Below, one piece after another: positions 7,808-15,721 of a DNA stretch of 35,773 nt. The position numbers and the translations under genes are program-made. Below the pieces are notes generated by a model that made no database searches, was not told where the DNA came from, and saw only the letters and a list, made by a program, of their open reading frames with translations. How positions within the stretch are numbered: the stretch's first letter is position 1; each line of letters begins with the position of its first letter. The stretch comes from Prevotellaceae bacterium (GTDB taxonomy: Bacteria; Bacteroidota; Bacteroidia; Bacteroidales; Bacteroidaceae). The stretch covers positions 1 through 35,773 of the forward strand of contig JAFLUV010000002.1 of the NCBI GenBank assembly GCA_022508635.1. Direction: 5' to 3'.

Positions 7808-7835
7808 TTTGTTTAGAGAAAATTCCTTATCTTTG
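7808..7835 (+). promoter_or_regulatory. Promoter of the GH109-like gene
   Basis: TATCTTTG at 7828-7835 matches the Bacteroidota -7 box. A TTTG at 7808-7811 sits 16 bases upstream, a little closer than the usual 19-20. The predicted start near 7842 leaves a leader of about 25 A-rich bases before the ATG at 7868. It is divergent from the rlmN promoter. Confidence 0.55.
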
Positions 7836-7867
7836 TTCCGAATAAAACCATAAAATCACGAAAAACA

Positions 7868-9451
7868 ATGAATCTAAAACCTATTTTTGCCGTTTCTCTT
7901 GCGGTAGTTCTCTCTTGTTCTGCATCATTTGCACAGAGTCTCAGTCCCAGCACCAAGACACATTGGGATAAGGGAACCCTCGTTGTTGAATCTCCTGTCC
8001 GTCCTGCTGGTCAGCAGAATGTCTTAGGACTTACGGCTCCGAAACTTGCCACCGTACGTGTTGCTTTCGTTGGACTTGGCATGCGTGGTCCTGGTGCTGT
8101 GGAGCGTTTTACTCACATTCCTGGTGTACAGATCGTTGCTCTTTGCGACTATGTGGAGGCACGTGCTGAAGGTTGCCAGAAGTATTTGCGCAATGCCGGA
8201 CTTCCACCTGCAGACATCTATAGCGGTGAAAATGGCTATGAGGAGCTTTGCAAGCGTCCTGATATCGATCTCGTCTATGTCGCTACTGACTGGGATCATC
8301 ATTTCCCTGTTGCCAAGTGTGCCCTGCAAAATGGAAAGCATACTGCTATTGAGGTGCCCAGCGCCATGAATTTGGAGCAGTGCTGGGAACTCATTAACTT
8401 AAGCGAACAGACTCGTAAGCATTGCATGATTCTTGAAAATTGCTGCTACGACTGGTATGAGCTTAATACGCTCAATATGGCTCAGAATGGTGTGTTTGGC
8501 GAAGTGCTTCGTGGCGAAGGTGCTTACATTCATAACCTTGATGATTTCTGGGATTATTATTGGAAGAATCCCGATGGCAGCGATCCCGACAAACTGGGCT
8601 GGCGCATGAAGTACAACATGGAGAACCGTGGCGATGTCTATGCCACCCACGGCCTCGGTCCTGTTGCTTTGGCTATGAATATCCATCGCGGTGACCGCTT
8701 TACAACCCTTGTTGCGATGGACACGAAGAGTGCTCATGGTAAAGAGTATGTGGAGAAGAAGACCGGACGTCCTTGTACGAATTATCGTAATGGCGACCAG
8801 ACTACGACTCTTATGCGTACGGCTGAAGGCAAGGTTGTCGAGATTCAGCACAACGTTATGAACCCTCAGCCCTACAATCGCCTTTACAAGCTGACAGGTA
8901 CCAAGGGTTATGCTACCAAATATCCCGAGCAGCACTATGCCCTCGACAAAAGTCAGCTTGCAGCAAGCGGTGTTGCACCAAAGGTGGACGACCTGAGCAG
9001 TCATGGTTTTCTGCCTGCCGCAGAGCAACAGGCTCTTGTTGCTAAGTATCAGCATCCCATCATCAAAAAGTATGGTGAGATGGCGCAGAAGGTAGGCGGT
9101 CATGGCGGTATGGACTTCTTTATGGATGCACGTCTTGTCTATTGCTTGCAAAATGGTCTGCCTCTCGATATGGATGTCTATGATCTTGCCGAGTGGTGCT
9201 GCCTGGCAGAGCTTGGCTCTCTCTCGATGGACAATAACTGCTGTTCTGTAGCATTCCCTGATTTTACCCGTGGATATTGGGATGTACAGAAGGGTTTCCA
9301 GTTCGCTTGGGCGTCTCCCGAGGATGAGGCTGCTGCTGAAGCTGCTGCGCAAGCCAGCACAGAGGCACAGAAGGAGCTTGTTATCAAGAAGAAGCTTTGG
9401 GAGAAGTACGACAAGGATAAGGAGAAAGCTGCAAAGAAAGCAAAGAAGTGA
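7868..9451 (+). CDS. Secreted Gfo/Idh/MocA-family glycosidase, GH109-like
   Basis: 527-residue protein with a signal peptide (about 1-22, cleavage near SFA-Q). It has an NAD-binding Rossmann domain (VAFVGLGMRG near 65-74, then VQIVALCDY) and the Gfo/Idh/MocA C-terminal domain. Long segments such as HNLDDFWDYYWKNPDG, NMENRGDVYATHGLGPV and GGHGGMDFFMDARL are characteristic of family GH109. These enzymes cleave terminal alpha-GalNAc (blood group A type) or related alpha/beta linkages by an NAD-dependent redox mechanism. The C-terminus ends in an Ala/Glu/Lys-rich helical tail (about 480-527), an unusual low-complexity extension. It overlaps the next gene by GTGA. The substrate is not proven; many GH109 members are not GalNAc-specific. 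Confidence 0.88.
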   Translation: MNLKPIFAVSLAVVLSCSASFAQSLSPSTKTHWDKGTLVVESPVRPAGQQNVLGLTAPKLATVRVAFVGLGMRGPGAVERFTHIPGVQIVALCDYVEARAEGCQKYLRNAGLPPADIYSGENGYEELCKRPDIDLVYVATDWDHHFPVAKCALQNGKHTAIEVPSAMNLEQCWELINLSEQTRKHCMILENCCYDWYELNTLNMAQNGVFGEVLRGEGAYIHNLDDFWDYYWKNPDGSDPDKLGWRMKYNMENRGDVYATHGLGPVALAMNIHRGDRFTTLVAMDTKSAHGKEYVEKKTGRPCTNYRNGDQTTTLMRTAEGKVVEIQHNVMNPQPYNRLYKLTGTKGYATKYPEQHYALDKSQLAASGVAPKVDDLSSHGFLPAAEQQALVAKYQHPIIKKYGEMAQKVGGHGGMDFFMDARLVYCLQNGLPLDMDVYDLAEWCCLAELGSLSMDNNCCSVAFPDFTRGYWDVQKGFQFAWASPEDEAAAEAAAQASTEAQKELVIKKKLWEKYDKDKEKAAKKAKK

Positions 9452-9984
9452 CCAAACAAGACCTGCGTCGACAGATTCGGGCACAGAAGAAACAATGTAC
9501 CGCTGCTCAGTTGGCAGCGATGTCTCAAAAAATATGTAACAGAGTGCTTACTACTGCTTGGTGGCAGGAGTCAAGCACTCTGCTACTTTATTATCCCCTT
9601 TCCGACGAAGTAGATGTGCGCCCCCTTATTCATAGTGCATACGAGTGTGGCAAGCGGATTCTGCTGCCTGTCGTAAAGGGTGAGGAGTTAGATCTGCATC
9701 TCTATGAGGGTGAGGGTTCTTTGGAGCAAGGAGCCTATGGTATCATGGAGCCTGTGAGATCTTTGTTTGCAGAGGAACAGTATGGCGAGGTAGGGTTAGC
9801 CCTCATTCCGGGAATGGCGTTCGACAGGGCGGGGCATCGCTTGGGTCGGGGCAAAGGCTATTACGACCGTCTTTTGCCAAAATTGACGGCTGCAAAGTTG
9901 GAAGGCATCTGCTTCCCTTTTCAGCTCTTGGAAGAAGTGCCTGTTGATGAATACGATATTCAAGTGCATGAAGTGATTGCCTGA
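9448..9984 (+). CDS. 5-formyltetrahydrofolate cyclo-ligase
   Basis: Cytoplasmic enzyme converting 5-formyl-THF to 5,10-methenyl-THF with ATP. At 178 residues it has normal length. It begins TKQDLRRQIRAQKKQ and contains LLYYPLSDEVD, LLPVVKG and the diagnostic C-terminal block GMAFDRAGHRLGRGKGYYD (about 122-140), which forms the ATP/folate site. The start is GTG at 9448, overlapping the TGA of the GH109-like gene by 4 bases, so its translation is probably coupled to the upstream glycosidase. It faces mutY tail to tail with a 27-base gap and no obvious terminator. Confidence 0.95.
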   Translation: MTKQDLRRQIRAQKKQCTAAQLAAMSQKICNRVLTTAWWQESSTLLLYYPLSDEVDVRPLIHSAYECGKRILLPVVKGEELDLHLYEGEGSLEQGAYGIMEPVRSLFAEEQYGEVGLALIPGMAFDRAGHRLGRGKGYYDRLLPKLTAAKLEGICFPFQLLEEVPVDEYDIQVHEVIA

Positions 9985-10011
9985 ATGCGTTTTCTTATGC
10001 TTGTTTTGCAA

Positions 10012-11166
10012 CTATAAGAGAACTTGTTGCATCTCCAGCAGTTTCTCTAACAAACGGGGGAGGGCATAGCGGTCAAGGTCGGACTCACGTATCCATTGTG
10101 CATTGGCTATTGAGGGGTCTTCTGTTGAGACTTCAGGCTTCGGGTGCAGGCTTTTGTCCGAAGACTGGGGAACAGGAATGCTTACGGGAAGGGAGAGACA
10201 ATAGAAGTCTGCGTGAAGTCGTTGGTGAGTGAGTTGATGACGAACGTCTCGGGCAATGGGTGTCAGCCAATTACCATTTCCTGATATTTCCTTGTCATTC
10301 CCGGTCAGGAGTCCTAAGCCTAATAATCCTGAAGTCAATATGTGCCTTTCCACTTCTGACTGCATGAGGGGTTTCTCCGATTCTATCAGGGGGAACTCGA
10401 AGAGGCCTTGCCAGATGTCGCCGCTGCCACGGCGGTGGAGCAGGGTGTGTCCATCCTTTGTGCGTATATATATATAGGTAAGGAAGCGGTCGCGGATGGC
10501 GGTGCGTTTTGACTTGACGGGCAGTATGTCTACTTGGTGTGTTTCCAGAGCAATGCAGGTGTCGGAGAGAGGACAGACGGAACAGGCCGGCGATGTGGGC
10601 TTGCACTGCAGGGCACCGAAATCCATGATGGCTTGATTGTAGAGGGCGGCATGACGATGGTCGAGCATTTCGTCGGCAAGGGCACGCAGGAGTTTCTTTC
10701 CTTTCGTGGTATCGACAGGTTCGCTGATGCCGAAGTAGCGGGAAAGGACGCGTTGCACGTTGCCGTCGATTACTGCATAGGGCTGGTCGAAGGCAAAGCT
10801 CATGATGGCAGCTGCGGTGTAGTCACCTACGCCAGGCAAGGCTCTGACGGAGGCGTAGTCCTTTGGGAAACATCCTGCCTGAGCTATCTGTTTTGCAGCG
10901 GCATGCAGGTGGCGGGCTCGGCTGTAATAGCCTAAGCCTTGCCAGAGCAGCAGTACCTCTTCCTCGCTTGCGGCAGCCAGGTGCTCGGCTGTGGGGTAAC
11001 GCTCCGCAAAGCGTAGGTAGTAGTCCATGCCCTGGCTGACCTGTGTCTGTTGCAGGATGAGCTCCGAAAGCATGATAAGATAGGGGTCTCTGGTGTGACG
11101 CCAAGGCAGGTCGCGCCCCGAAACGGCGTACCATTGTTCCAAAAGGCTGGAAAATGCAGATGTCAT
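10012..11166 (-). CDS. mutY: A/G-specific adenine DNA glycosylase MutY
   Basis: Base-excision enzyme that removes adenine paired with 8-oxoguanine. The 384-residue protein shows SELILQQTQV with catalytic Glu35 and the helix-hairpin-helix ALPGVGDYTAAAI (109-121). VIDGNVQRV with Asp134 and the Fe-S cluster Cys188-X6-Cys195-X2-Cys198-X5-Cys204 follow. A C-terminal MutT-like 8-oxoG recognition domain starts near 225 (LHRRGSGDIWQGLFEFP). All key residues are present. A promoter -7 box ends only 4 bases upstream of the ATG, so the mRNA may be leaderless. It diverges from the small basic protein gene and converges with the folate gene. Confidence 0.97.
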   Translation of the reverse strand: MTSAFSSLLEQWYAVSGRDLPWRHTRDPYLIMLSELILQQTQVSQGMDYYLRFAERYPTAEHLAAASEEEVLLLWQGLGYYSRARHLHAAAKQIAQAGCFPKDYASVRALPGVGDYTAAAIMSFAFDQPYAVIDGNVQRVLSRYFGISEPVDTTKGKKLLRALADEMLDHRHAALYNQAIMDFGALQCKPTSPACSVCPLSDTCIALETHQVDILPVKSKRTAIRDRFLTYIYIRTKDGHTLLHRRGSGDIWQGLFEFPLIESEKPLMQSEVERHILTSGLLGLGLLTGNDKEISGNGNWLTPIARDVRHQLTHQRLHADFYCLSLPVSIPVPQSSDKSLHPKPEVSTEDPSIANAQWIRESDLDRYALPRLLEKLLEMQQVLL

Positions 11167-11170
11167 GGTG

Positions 11171-11201
11171 CAAAAGTACTGCTTTTTGTGTATCAGACAG
11201 A
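11171..11201 (-). promoter_or_regulatory. mutY promoter, probably leaderless
   Basis: On the minus strand TACTTTTG (11178-11171) fits the TAnnTTTG consensus, with TCTG (11201-11198) 19 bases upstream as a weak -33 box. Only 4 bases separate the -7 box from the mutY ATG at 11166. The predicted start site therefore falls on or next to the A of the start codon. Confidence 0.5.
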
Positions 11202-11240
11202 CTATGATGCAACTTTTTTTTCAATAAATGTGCAAAAGTC

Positions 11241-11271
11241 TTTCTACTAAGAAAAAATAATTGTACCTTTG
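11241..11271 (+). promoter_or_regulatory. Promoter of the small basic protein gene
   Basis: TACCTTTG at 11264-11271 is a strong Bacteroidota -7 box. TTTC at 11241-11244, 19 bases upstream, is a one-mismatch -33 box. The predicted start near 11278 gives a leader of about 45 bases before the ATG at 11324. Confidence 0.6.
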
Positions 11272-11323
11272 CAGTCCGAAAAGGTGTAGATATAAATAGT
11301 ACTAACCATAAATACTCCAAATT

Positions 11324-11413
11324 ATGCCAAACGGAAAGAAGCATAAGAGACACAAGATGTCAACGCACAAGCGTAAGAAAAGACTGAGAAAGAACAGACA
11401 TAAGAGCAAGTGA
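11324..11413 (+). CDS. 29-residue very basic conserved protein upstream of rng, possibly ribosomal
   Basis: A 30-codon gene encoding a peptide of 29 residues, about two thirds of them Lys, Arg or His. It begins MPNGKKHKRHK and ends RKNRHKSK, with STHKRKKRLRKN between. I recognise this as a conserved small Bacteroidota protein usually found directly before RNase G. Its composition fits a ribosome-bound peptide, similar in kind to bTHX-type proteins, though the sequence is not classical THX. It has its own strong promoter and is followed after 17 bases by a strong terminator (11431-11467), so most transcripts should carry this gene alone. Binding to rRNA is inference from charge and context. 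Confidence 0.8.
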   Translation: MPNGKKHKRHKMSTHKRKKRLRKNRHKSK

Positions 11414-11430
11414 CGCACTTCTCAGAGCCC

Positions 11431-11467
11431 AAAAAGGTGGCAGTATTCAGTTCTGTCACCTTTTTTT
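11431..11467 (+). terminator. Strong terminator between the small basic gene and rng
   Basis: A 13-bp stem (11431-11443 with 11453-11465, one G-U pair) encloses a 9-base loop, and the T run 11461-11467 forms its 3' arm and tail. rng starts only 22 bases later with no separate promoter box in between. rng expression may therefore depend on read-through. Confidence 0.85.
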
Positions 11468-11489
11468 ATAGTATAACAAGTACAAGCAA

Positions 11490-13064
11490 GTGACAAGCGA
11501 ATTATTCATTGACGTACATCCGAAGAAGATCTCTATTGCCCTGACCGAGGACAAGCGTCTGGCAGAGTATCAGGAGGAAGAGCAGAGTGTCTCTTTCTCC
11601 GTGGGGAATATCTACCTTGCCAAGGTGCACAAGCTGATGCAGGGGCTCAATGCCTGCTTTGTCAACGTGGGGCACGAGCGCGATGCTTTCCTGCATTATC
11701 TGGACATGGGTACGCAGTTCGCTTCATATGCCAAGTATCTCAAGCAGGTACAGAGCGACCGCAAGAACCTTTACCCTTTTGAGAAGGCCGCGAAGCTGCC
11801 CGATCTTCCCAGGGATGGCAGTGTGCAGACTTTCCTGCAGCAGGGACAGGAGGTGCTGGTGCAGATTGTGAAAGAGCCTATCAGCACCAAGGGACCGCGA
11901 CTGACCTGTGACATTTCTTTTCCGGGACGCTTCCTTGTCTTTACGCCGTTTGGCGACAAGGTTTCGGTCTCTACCAAGATAAAGAGTGCGGCAGAGCGTG
12001 CGCGGCTCAAGCAGATCATCCAGAGTATCATGCCGGCTAACTGCGGCATCATCGTTCGCACTGTGGCAGAGGGTAAGAAAGCGAGCGAGCTGGATGCCGA
12101 GATGAAGCTTCTCGTGTCGCGATGGGAGGATACGCTGCGCAAGGTGCAGCTGGCAAAAGAAATGCCTGTGCTTGTGTACGAGGAGACGAGCCGCTCCGTC
12201 GGCATGCTGCGCGACCTCTTCAATCCGAGCTTCGAGAATATCTACGTGAACAGCGTGGCGGTCTATCATGAGGTGCGCGACTATGTGAGCCTCATTGCTC
12301 CAGAGTGCGTCGAGGTGGTGAAGCTCTACAAGGGCAAGCTGCCTATTTTTGATAACTTCGACATTACGCGCCAGATTAAGTCGGGCTTCGGCCGCACTGT
12401 TTCCTACAAGCATGGTGCCTACCTCATCATCGAGCATACCGAGGCGCTGCATGTCGTCGACGTGAACAGCGGAAACCGTACTCGCAACAAGGACAGCCAG
12501 GAGAGCAATGCCTTGGAGGTCAACCTTGGTGCTGCCGAGGAGCTGGCGCGGCAGTTGCGCTTGCGCGATATGGGTGGCATCATCGTCGTTGACTTTATCG
12601 ACATGAAGTCGGCGGATGACCGTCAGCAGCTCTACGAGCACATGTGCGAGCTGATGAAGCGCGATCGTGCCCGCCACAACATTCTTCCTTTGAGCAAGTT
12701 CTGCCTGATGCAGATAACGCGCCAGAGGGTACGTCCCGTCATGAACGTGGCTGTCGAGGAGACGTGTCCTTCCTGTCACGGGACGGGCACCATCAAGAGC
12801 AGCTTCCTTTTCGAGAGCGTGCTGGAGGGAAAGATCAAGTTCCTCTGCTACAAGCTCGGCATCAAGCGTTTCACGCTGCACGTGCATCCCTACGTGGCTG
12901 CCTTCCTGAGTCAGGGATTCTTCAGTATCCGCCGCAAGTGGCAGCTCAAGTATGGCTTCGGCGTGAAGGTCATCCCCAGTCAGAAGCTCGCTTTCCTGCA
13001 ATATGAGTTCTACGACAGGAACGGGCAGGAGATTGACATGAAGGAGGAGGTAGAGATACGCTGA
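11490..13064 (+). CDS. rng: Ribonuclease G (RNase E/G family)
   Basis: Endoribonuclease for rRNA maturation and mRNA decay. The 524-residue protein starts with GTG at 11490 and has the RNase E/G catalytic order. An S1 RNA-binding domain lies at about 36-130 (VGNIYLAKVHKLMQGLNACF), followed by a 5'-sensor/RNase H-like region. The DNase I-like active site has Asp324 (VVDVNSGN) and Asp368 (VVDFIDM), corresponding to the two Mg-binding Asp of E. coli RNase E. A Zn-link CPSCHGTG follows at 426-433. It ends soon after a small domain, without the long degradosome scaffold of RNase E. It lies behind the terminator at 11431-11467, and its start-site context repeats 9 bases also found at the end of the preceding gene. 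Confidence 0.95.
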   Translation: MTSELFIDVHPKKISIALTEDKRLAEYQEEEQSVSFSVGNIYLAKVHKLMQGLNACFVNVGHERDAFLHYLDMGTQFASYAKYLKQVQSDRKNLYPFEKAAKLPDLPRDGSVQTFLQQGQEVLVQIVKEPISTKGPRLTCDISFPGRFLVFTPFGDKVSVSTKIKSAAERARLKQIIQSIMPANCGIIVRTVAEGKKASELDAEMKLLVSRWEDTLRKVQLAKEMPVLVYEETSRSVGMLRDLFNPSFENIYVNSVAVYHEVRDYVSLIAPECVEVVKLYKGKLPIFDNFDITRQIKSGFGRTVSYKHGAYLIIEHTEALHVVDVNSGNRTRNKDSQESNALEVNLGAAEELARQLRLRDMGGIIVVDFIDMKSADDRQQLYEHMCELMKRDRARHNILPLSKFCLMQITRQRVRPVMNVAVEETCPSCHGTGTIKSSFLFESVLEGKIKFLCYKLGIKRFTLHVHPYVAAFLSQGFFSIRRKWQLKYGFGVKVIPSQKLAFLQYEFYDRNGQEIDMKEEVEIR

Positions 13065-13126
13065 CTCCACGGCAGTTCTGCCTGTAGAGATAAATAATCC
13101 GCCTATATGCGATATGCATGAGGGTG

Positions 13127-13152
13127 CGGCCAGGCCTTGGGAGGTCTGGCCG
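13127..13152 (+). terminator. GC-rich hairpin after rng
   Basis: An 11-bp inverted repeat (13127-13137 with 13142-13152, one G-U pair) with a 4-base loop lies 62 bases after rng. No T tract follows, so it is at best a non-canonical terminator or an mRNA 3'-end stabiliser. Confidence 0.4.
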
Positions 13153-13220
13153 TTGCCGTATCTATGGGGTTGCTGTGTCTATATGGGGTGGCAAATGTAA
13201 CGGTATCGTAACATGGTTTT

Positions 13221-13252
13221 CTTGCCTTTCTGCGCGAGAGACCGTACCTTTG
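13221..13252 (+). promoter_or_regulatory. Promoter of the Na/Pi cotransporter gene
   Basis: CTTG at 13221-13224, a 20-base spacer and TACCTTTG at 13245-13252 match the Bacteroidota promoter consensus. The predicted start near 13259 leaves a leader of about 20 bases before the ATG at 13279. Confidence 0.65.
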
Positions 13253-13278
13253 CGGCTAAAATAAAGACAAGTTAGGCT

Positions 13279-14937
13279 ATGGAAGAGAATCAAGGCTATG
13301 TGATGGCAGTGTTCAAGCTGCTGGGTTCGTTGGGACTGCTGATCTACGGTATGCGAATGATGAGCGAGGCGCTGCAGAAGATGGCAGGGCCGGGGCTGCG
13401 GCACGTGCTGGCGAAGATGACGACGAATCGCGTGACAGGCATGCTGACAGGTATTCTGGTGACGGCGGCTGTGCAGTCGTCTACGGCTACGACGGTGATG
13501 ACCGTCTCCTTCGTCAATGCGGGACTGCTGACGCTGGCACAGGCCATCTCCATCATCATGGGGGCGAATATCGGCACGACGCTGACGGCGTGGATCATGT
13601 CGGCGGGCTTCACATTCAACATCACGGACTTCGTCTTTCCCGCCTTCATCGTCGCCATGTTCCTCATCTACCGCAAGCAGCACCGCATCATGGGCGACTT
13701 CCTCTTCGGCATCGCCTTCCTCTTCCTCGGACTCGGTACGCTGCGGCAGACGGGCATGGACATGCACTTGGGCGAGAACGAGGCGGTGCTGCGGTTCTTC
13801 TCCTCGTTCGATCCGGACAGCTTCTCCACGACGCTGATCTTCCTCCTTATGGGCGGCGTGCTGACCATGTGCGTGCAGTCCTCGGCAGCCGTCATGGCAA
13901 TAACGATGATACTCTGCTCGAGCGGTGCACTGCCTATCTATCAGGGCATTGCACTGGTGATGGGCGAGAACATCGGCACCACCGTCACGTCGAACGTGGC
14001 CGCCCTGTCGGCTTCCACGCAGGCGCGCCGGGCAGCCTTCGCCCACATGTTCTTCAACGTCTTCGGCGTGCTGTGGATGCTCTTCGTCTTCCATCCTTTC
14101 ATCGACGGCGTTTGCAGTCTGGTCGGCGATGCATCTCTCAGCGTCGTACTGGCCATGTTCCATACGGCCTTCAACCTCATCAACACGTTCCTGCTCATCT
14201 GGTTCGTGCCGCAGATAGAGCGCATTGTCTGCTTCGTCATCCGTGAGAAGGACGATGCCGAGCCCTTGCGCCTGCAATACATCCATGCCGGACTGATGCA
14301 GACGCCCGAGATATCCGTCCTGCAGGCACAGAAGGAGACGGCAGCCTTTGCCCAGCGCGTACAGCAGATGTTCGGCAAGGTGCGCCAGCTCTCTGCCGAG
14401 GGCGACGGCAAGGCCTTCGAGGAGCTCTACAGGCAGATAGAGCACGAGGAGGATCTCTCCGACAGGATTGAGATTGAGATAGCGCACTACCTGGAACAGG
14501 TGAGCGACGACCACCTGAGCGACGAGACGAAGCAGAAGATACGCCAGATGATGCGCGAGGTCAGCGAGCTCGAGTCGGTCAGCGACGCCTGCTACAAGCT
14601 CGCCCGCACGCTCGAGCGGAAGCAGGATGGCGGCAAGGAGTTCACGCCTCGCCAGACCGCGCGTCTGCAGGAGATGATGGATCTGGCCGACAGCGCCCTC
14701 ACGCAGATGAACGTCATCATGGGCGGCCACCGCAGCGACCACGACATACGCGAGACCTTCCGCATAGAGAACGACATCAACCAGCTGCGTCAGCACCTGA
14801 AGACAGAGAACGTGCAGGCCGTCAACGACCATGAGTACGACTATGCCGTCGGCACCCTCTACGTCGACATTATCAACGAGCTGGAAAAGCTGGGCGACTA
14901 CGTCGTCAACGTCGTGCAGGCGCGTTTCGGCAAGTAG
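13279..14937 (+). CDS. Na/Pi cotransporter family protein with C-terminal PhoU-like domain
   Basis: Inner-membrane phosphate:sodium symporter of the NptA/PNaS family, 552 residues. The membrane part (about 1-310) contains the two inverted-repeat signatures: AAVQSSTATT with GANIGTT (64-101), and MCVQSSAAVM with GENIGTT (198-235). The soluble part (about 330-552) is helical and PhoU-like, with acidic repeats such as EELYRQIEHEEDLSDRIE and a final YVDIINELEKLGDYVVNVVQA. This fusion is a common bacterial arrangement and could couple transport to phosphate signalling. It is followed at about 100 bases by a response regulator/histidine kinase pair. The stretch is distinctly rich in G/C-ending codons compared with flanking genes. 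Confidence 0.93.
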   Translation: MEENQGYVMAVFKLLGSLGLLIYGMRMMSEALQKMAGPGLRHVLAKMTTNRVTGMLTGILVTAAVQSSTATTVMTVSFVNAGLLTLAQAISIIMGANIGTTLTAWIMSAGFTFNITDFVFPAFIVAMFLIYRKQHRIMGDFLFGIAFLFLGLGTLRQTGMDMHLGENEAVLRFFSSFDPDSFSTTLIFLLMGGVLTMCVQSSAAVMAITMILCSSGALPIYQGIALVMGENIGTTVTSNVAALSASTQARRAAFAHMFFNVFGVLWMLFVFHPFIDGVCSLVGDASLSVVLAMFHTAFNLINTFLLIWFVPQIERIVCFVIREKDDAEPLRLQYIHAGLMQTPEISVLQAQKETAAFAQRVQQMFGKVRQLSAEGDGKAFEELYRQIEHEEDLSDRIEIEIAHYLEQVSDDHLSDETKQKIRQMMREVSELESVSDACYKLARTLERKQDGGKEFTPRQTARLQEMMDLADSALTQMNVIMGGHRSDHDIRETFRIENDINQLRQHLKTENVQAVNDHEYDYAVGTLYVDIINELEKLGDYVVNVVQARFGK

Positions 14938-14994
14938 TCCTCCGCCGGACTCGGCCTCAATACGCGCGCCCTCGTCCGGAAAACTCCCGATACA

Positions 14995-15026
14995 TTTGGC
15001 ATATTGCATACTTCGTCGTACCTTTG
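14995..15026 (+). promoter_or_regulatory. Response-regulator promoter with near-leaderless start
   Basis: TTTG at 14995-14998, a 20-base spacer and TACCTTTG at 15019-15026 form a perfect Bacteroidota promoter. The ATG at 15035 lies 8 bases after the -7 box, so the mRNA should have little or no 5' leader. Confidence 0.75.
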
Positions 15027-15034
15027 CATCCGGA

Positions 15035-15721
15035 ATGGAACAAAAGCGGATACTTATCGTCGACGACGAGCAGGACTTGTGCGACATACTGCTCTTCAAT
15101 CTTCGTGCAGCAGGCTACGGAGCCGAGGCTGTCCGTTCGGCCGAGGCTGCGATGCAGCTTGGCGCAGAGGGCTACAGCCTGCTGCTGCTTGACGTGATGC
15201 TGCCGGGCATGTCGGGCCATGAGCTCGCCAGGCGCCTGAAGGCCGACCGGCGGACACGGCACATCCCCATCATCTTCCTTACTGCCAGGGACACGGAGGA
15301 GGACACCTTGCAGGGCTTCGGCCTCGGTGCAGACGACTACGTGACCAAGCCCTTCTCCGTCCGCGAGGTGATGGCAAGGGTAAGAGCCGTGCTCGGCAGG
15401 ACCACAGGCTCCGGGAGCAGGCAGCTCGCCTACGAGGGGCTGAGGATAGACACCGACAGCAAGGTGGTGGTGGTCGACGGCGATACGGCCAGCCTCACGC
15501 GCACGGAGTACGACCTGCTGCGTCTGCTGCTCGAGCATCGCGGGCAGATGTTCAGCCGTCAGCAGCTGATCGAGAGCGTGTGGCCGCAGGACGTCATCGT
15601 CACGGAGCGGACAGTCGACGTCAACATCGCCCGCCTGCGCAAGAAGTTGAACAGCTATGCCGCCTGCATCGTCTCCCGCATAGGCTTCGGCTACAGCTTT
15701 GAACCGAAGCCGCATGAGTGA
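15035..15721 (+). CDS. OmpR/PhoB-family response regulator
   Basis: Two-component response regulator of 228 residues. The receiver domain (1-115) has the acidic pair Asp10-Asp11, phospho-acceptor Asp53 (LLLLDVMLPGMSG), Thr83 and Lys105 (DYVTKPFS). The C-terminal winged-helix domain (about 130-226) has LTRTEYDLLRLLLEH and the recognition-helix region VTERTVDVNIARLRKKL, ending GFGYSFEP. The ATG at 15035 begins the family-typical MEQKRILIVDDE. The upstream open frame from 14831 is out-of-frame coding inside the transporter gene. It overlaps the histidine kinase start by 8 bases. Closeness to a phosphate transporter suggests a PhoB-like role, but this is inference. Confidence 0.95.
   Translation: MEQKRILIVDDEQDLCDILLFNLRAAGYGAEAVRSAEAAMQLGAEGYSLLLLDVMLPGMSGHELARRLKADRRTRHIPIIFLTARDTEEDTLQGFGLGADDYVTKPFSVREVMARVRAVLGRTTGSGSRQLAYEGLRIDTDSKVVVVDGDTASLTRTEYDLLRLLLEHRGQMFSRQQLIESVWPQDVIVTERTVDVNIARLRKKLNSYAACIVSRIGFGYSFEPKPHE

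Noticed and set aside
8399..9484. 361-codon minus-strand frame opposite the GH109-like gene
   Set aside because: Covers codons of a protein with signal peptide and GH109 motifs; the antisense product shows no organised features.
11724..13070. 448-codon minus-strand frame opposite rng
   Set aside because: Antisense shadow of a gene with clear RNase G catalytic motifs; the translation is Leu/His/Val-rich and unrelated to known proteins.
14831..15034. Upstream extension of the response-regulator frame
   Set aside because: Ser/Thr-rich translation out of frame with the transporter gene; a perfect promoter lies just before the ATG at 15035.
13162..15099. 645-codon open frame on the minus strand opposite the Na/Pi cotransporter gene
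   Set aside because: Its translation is low-complexity (His/Gln/Arg/Glu-rich) with no domain. It mirrors the GC-rich codon pattern of the well-supported transporter on the plus strand.
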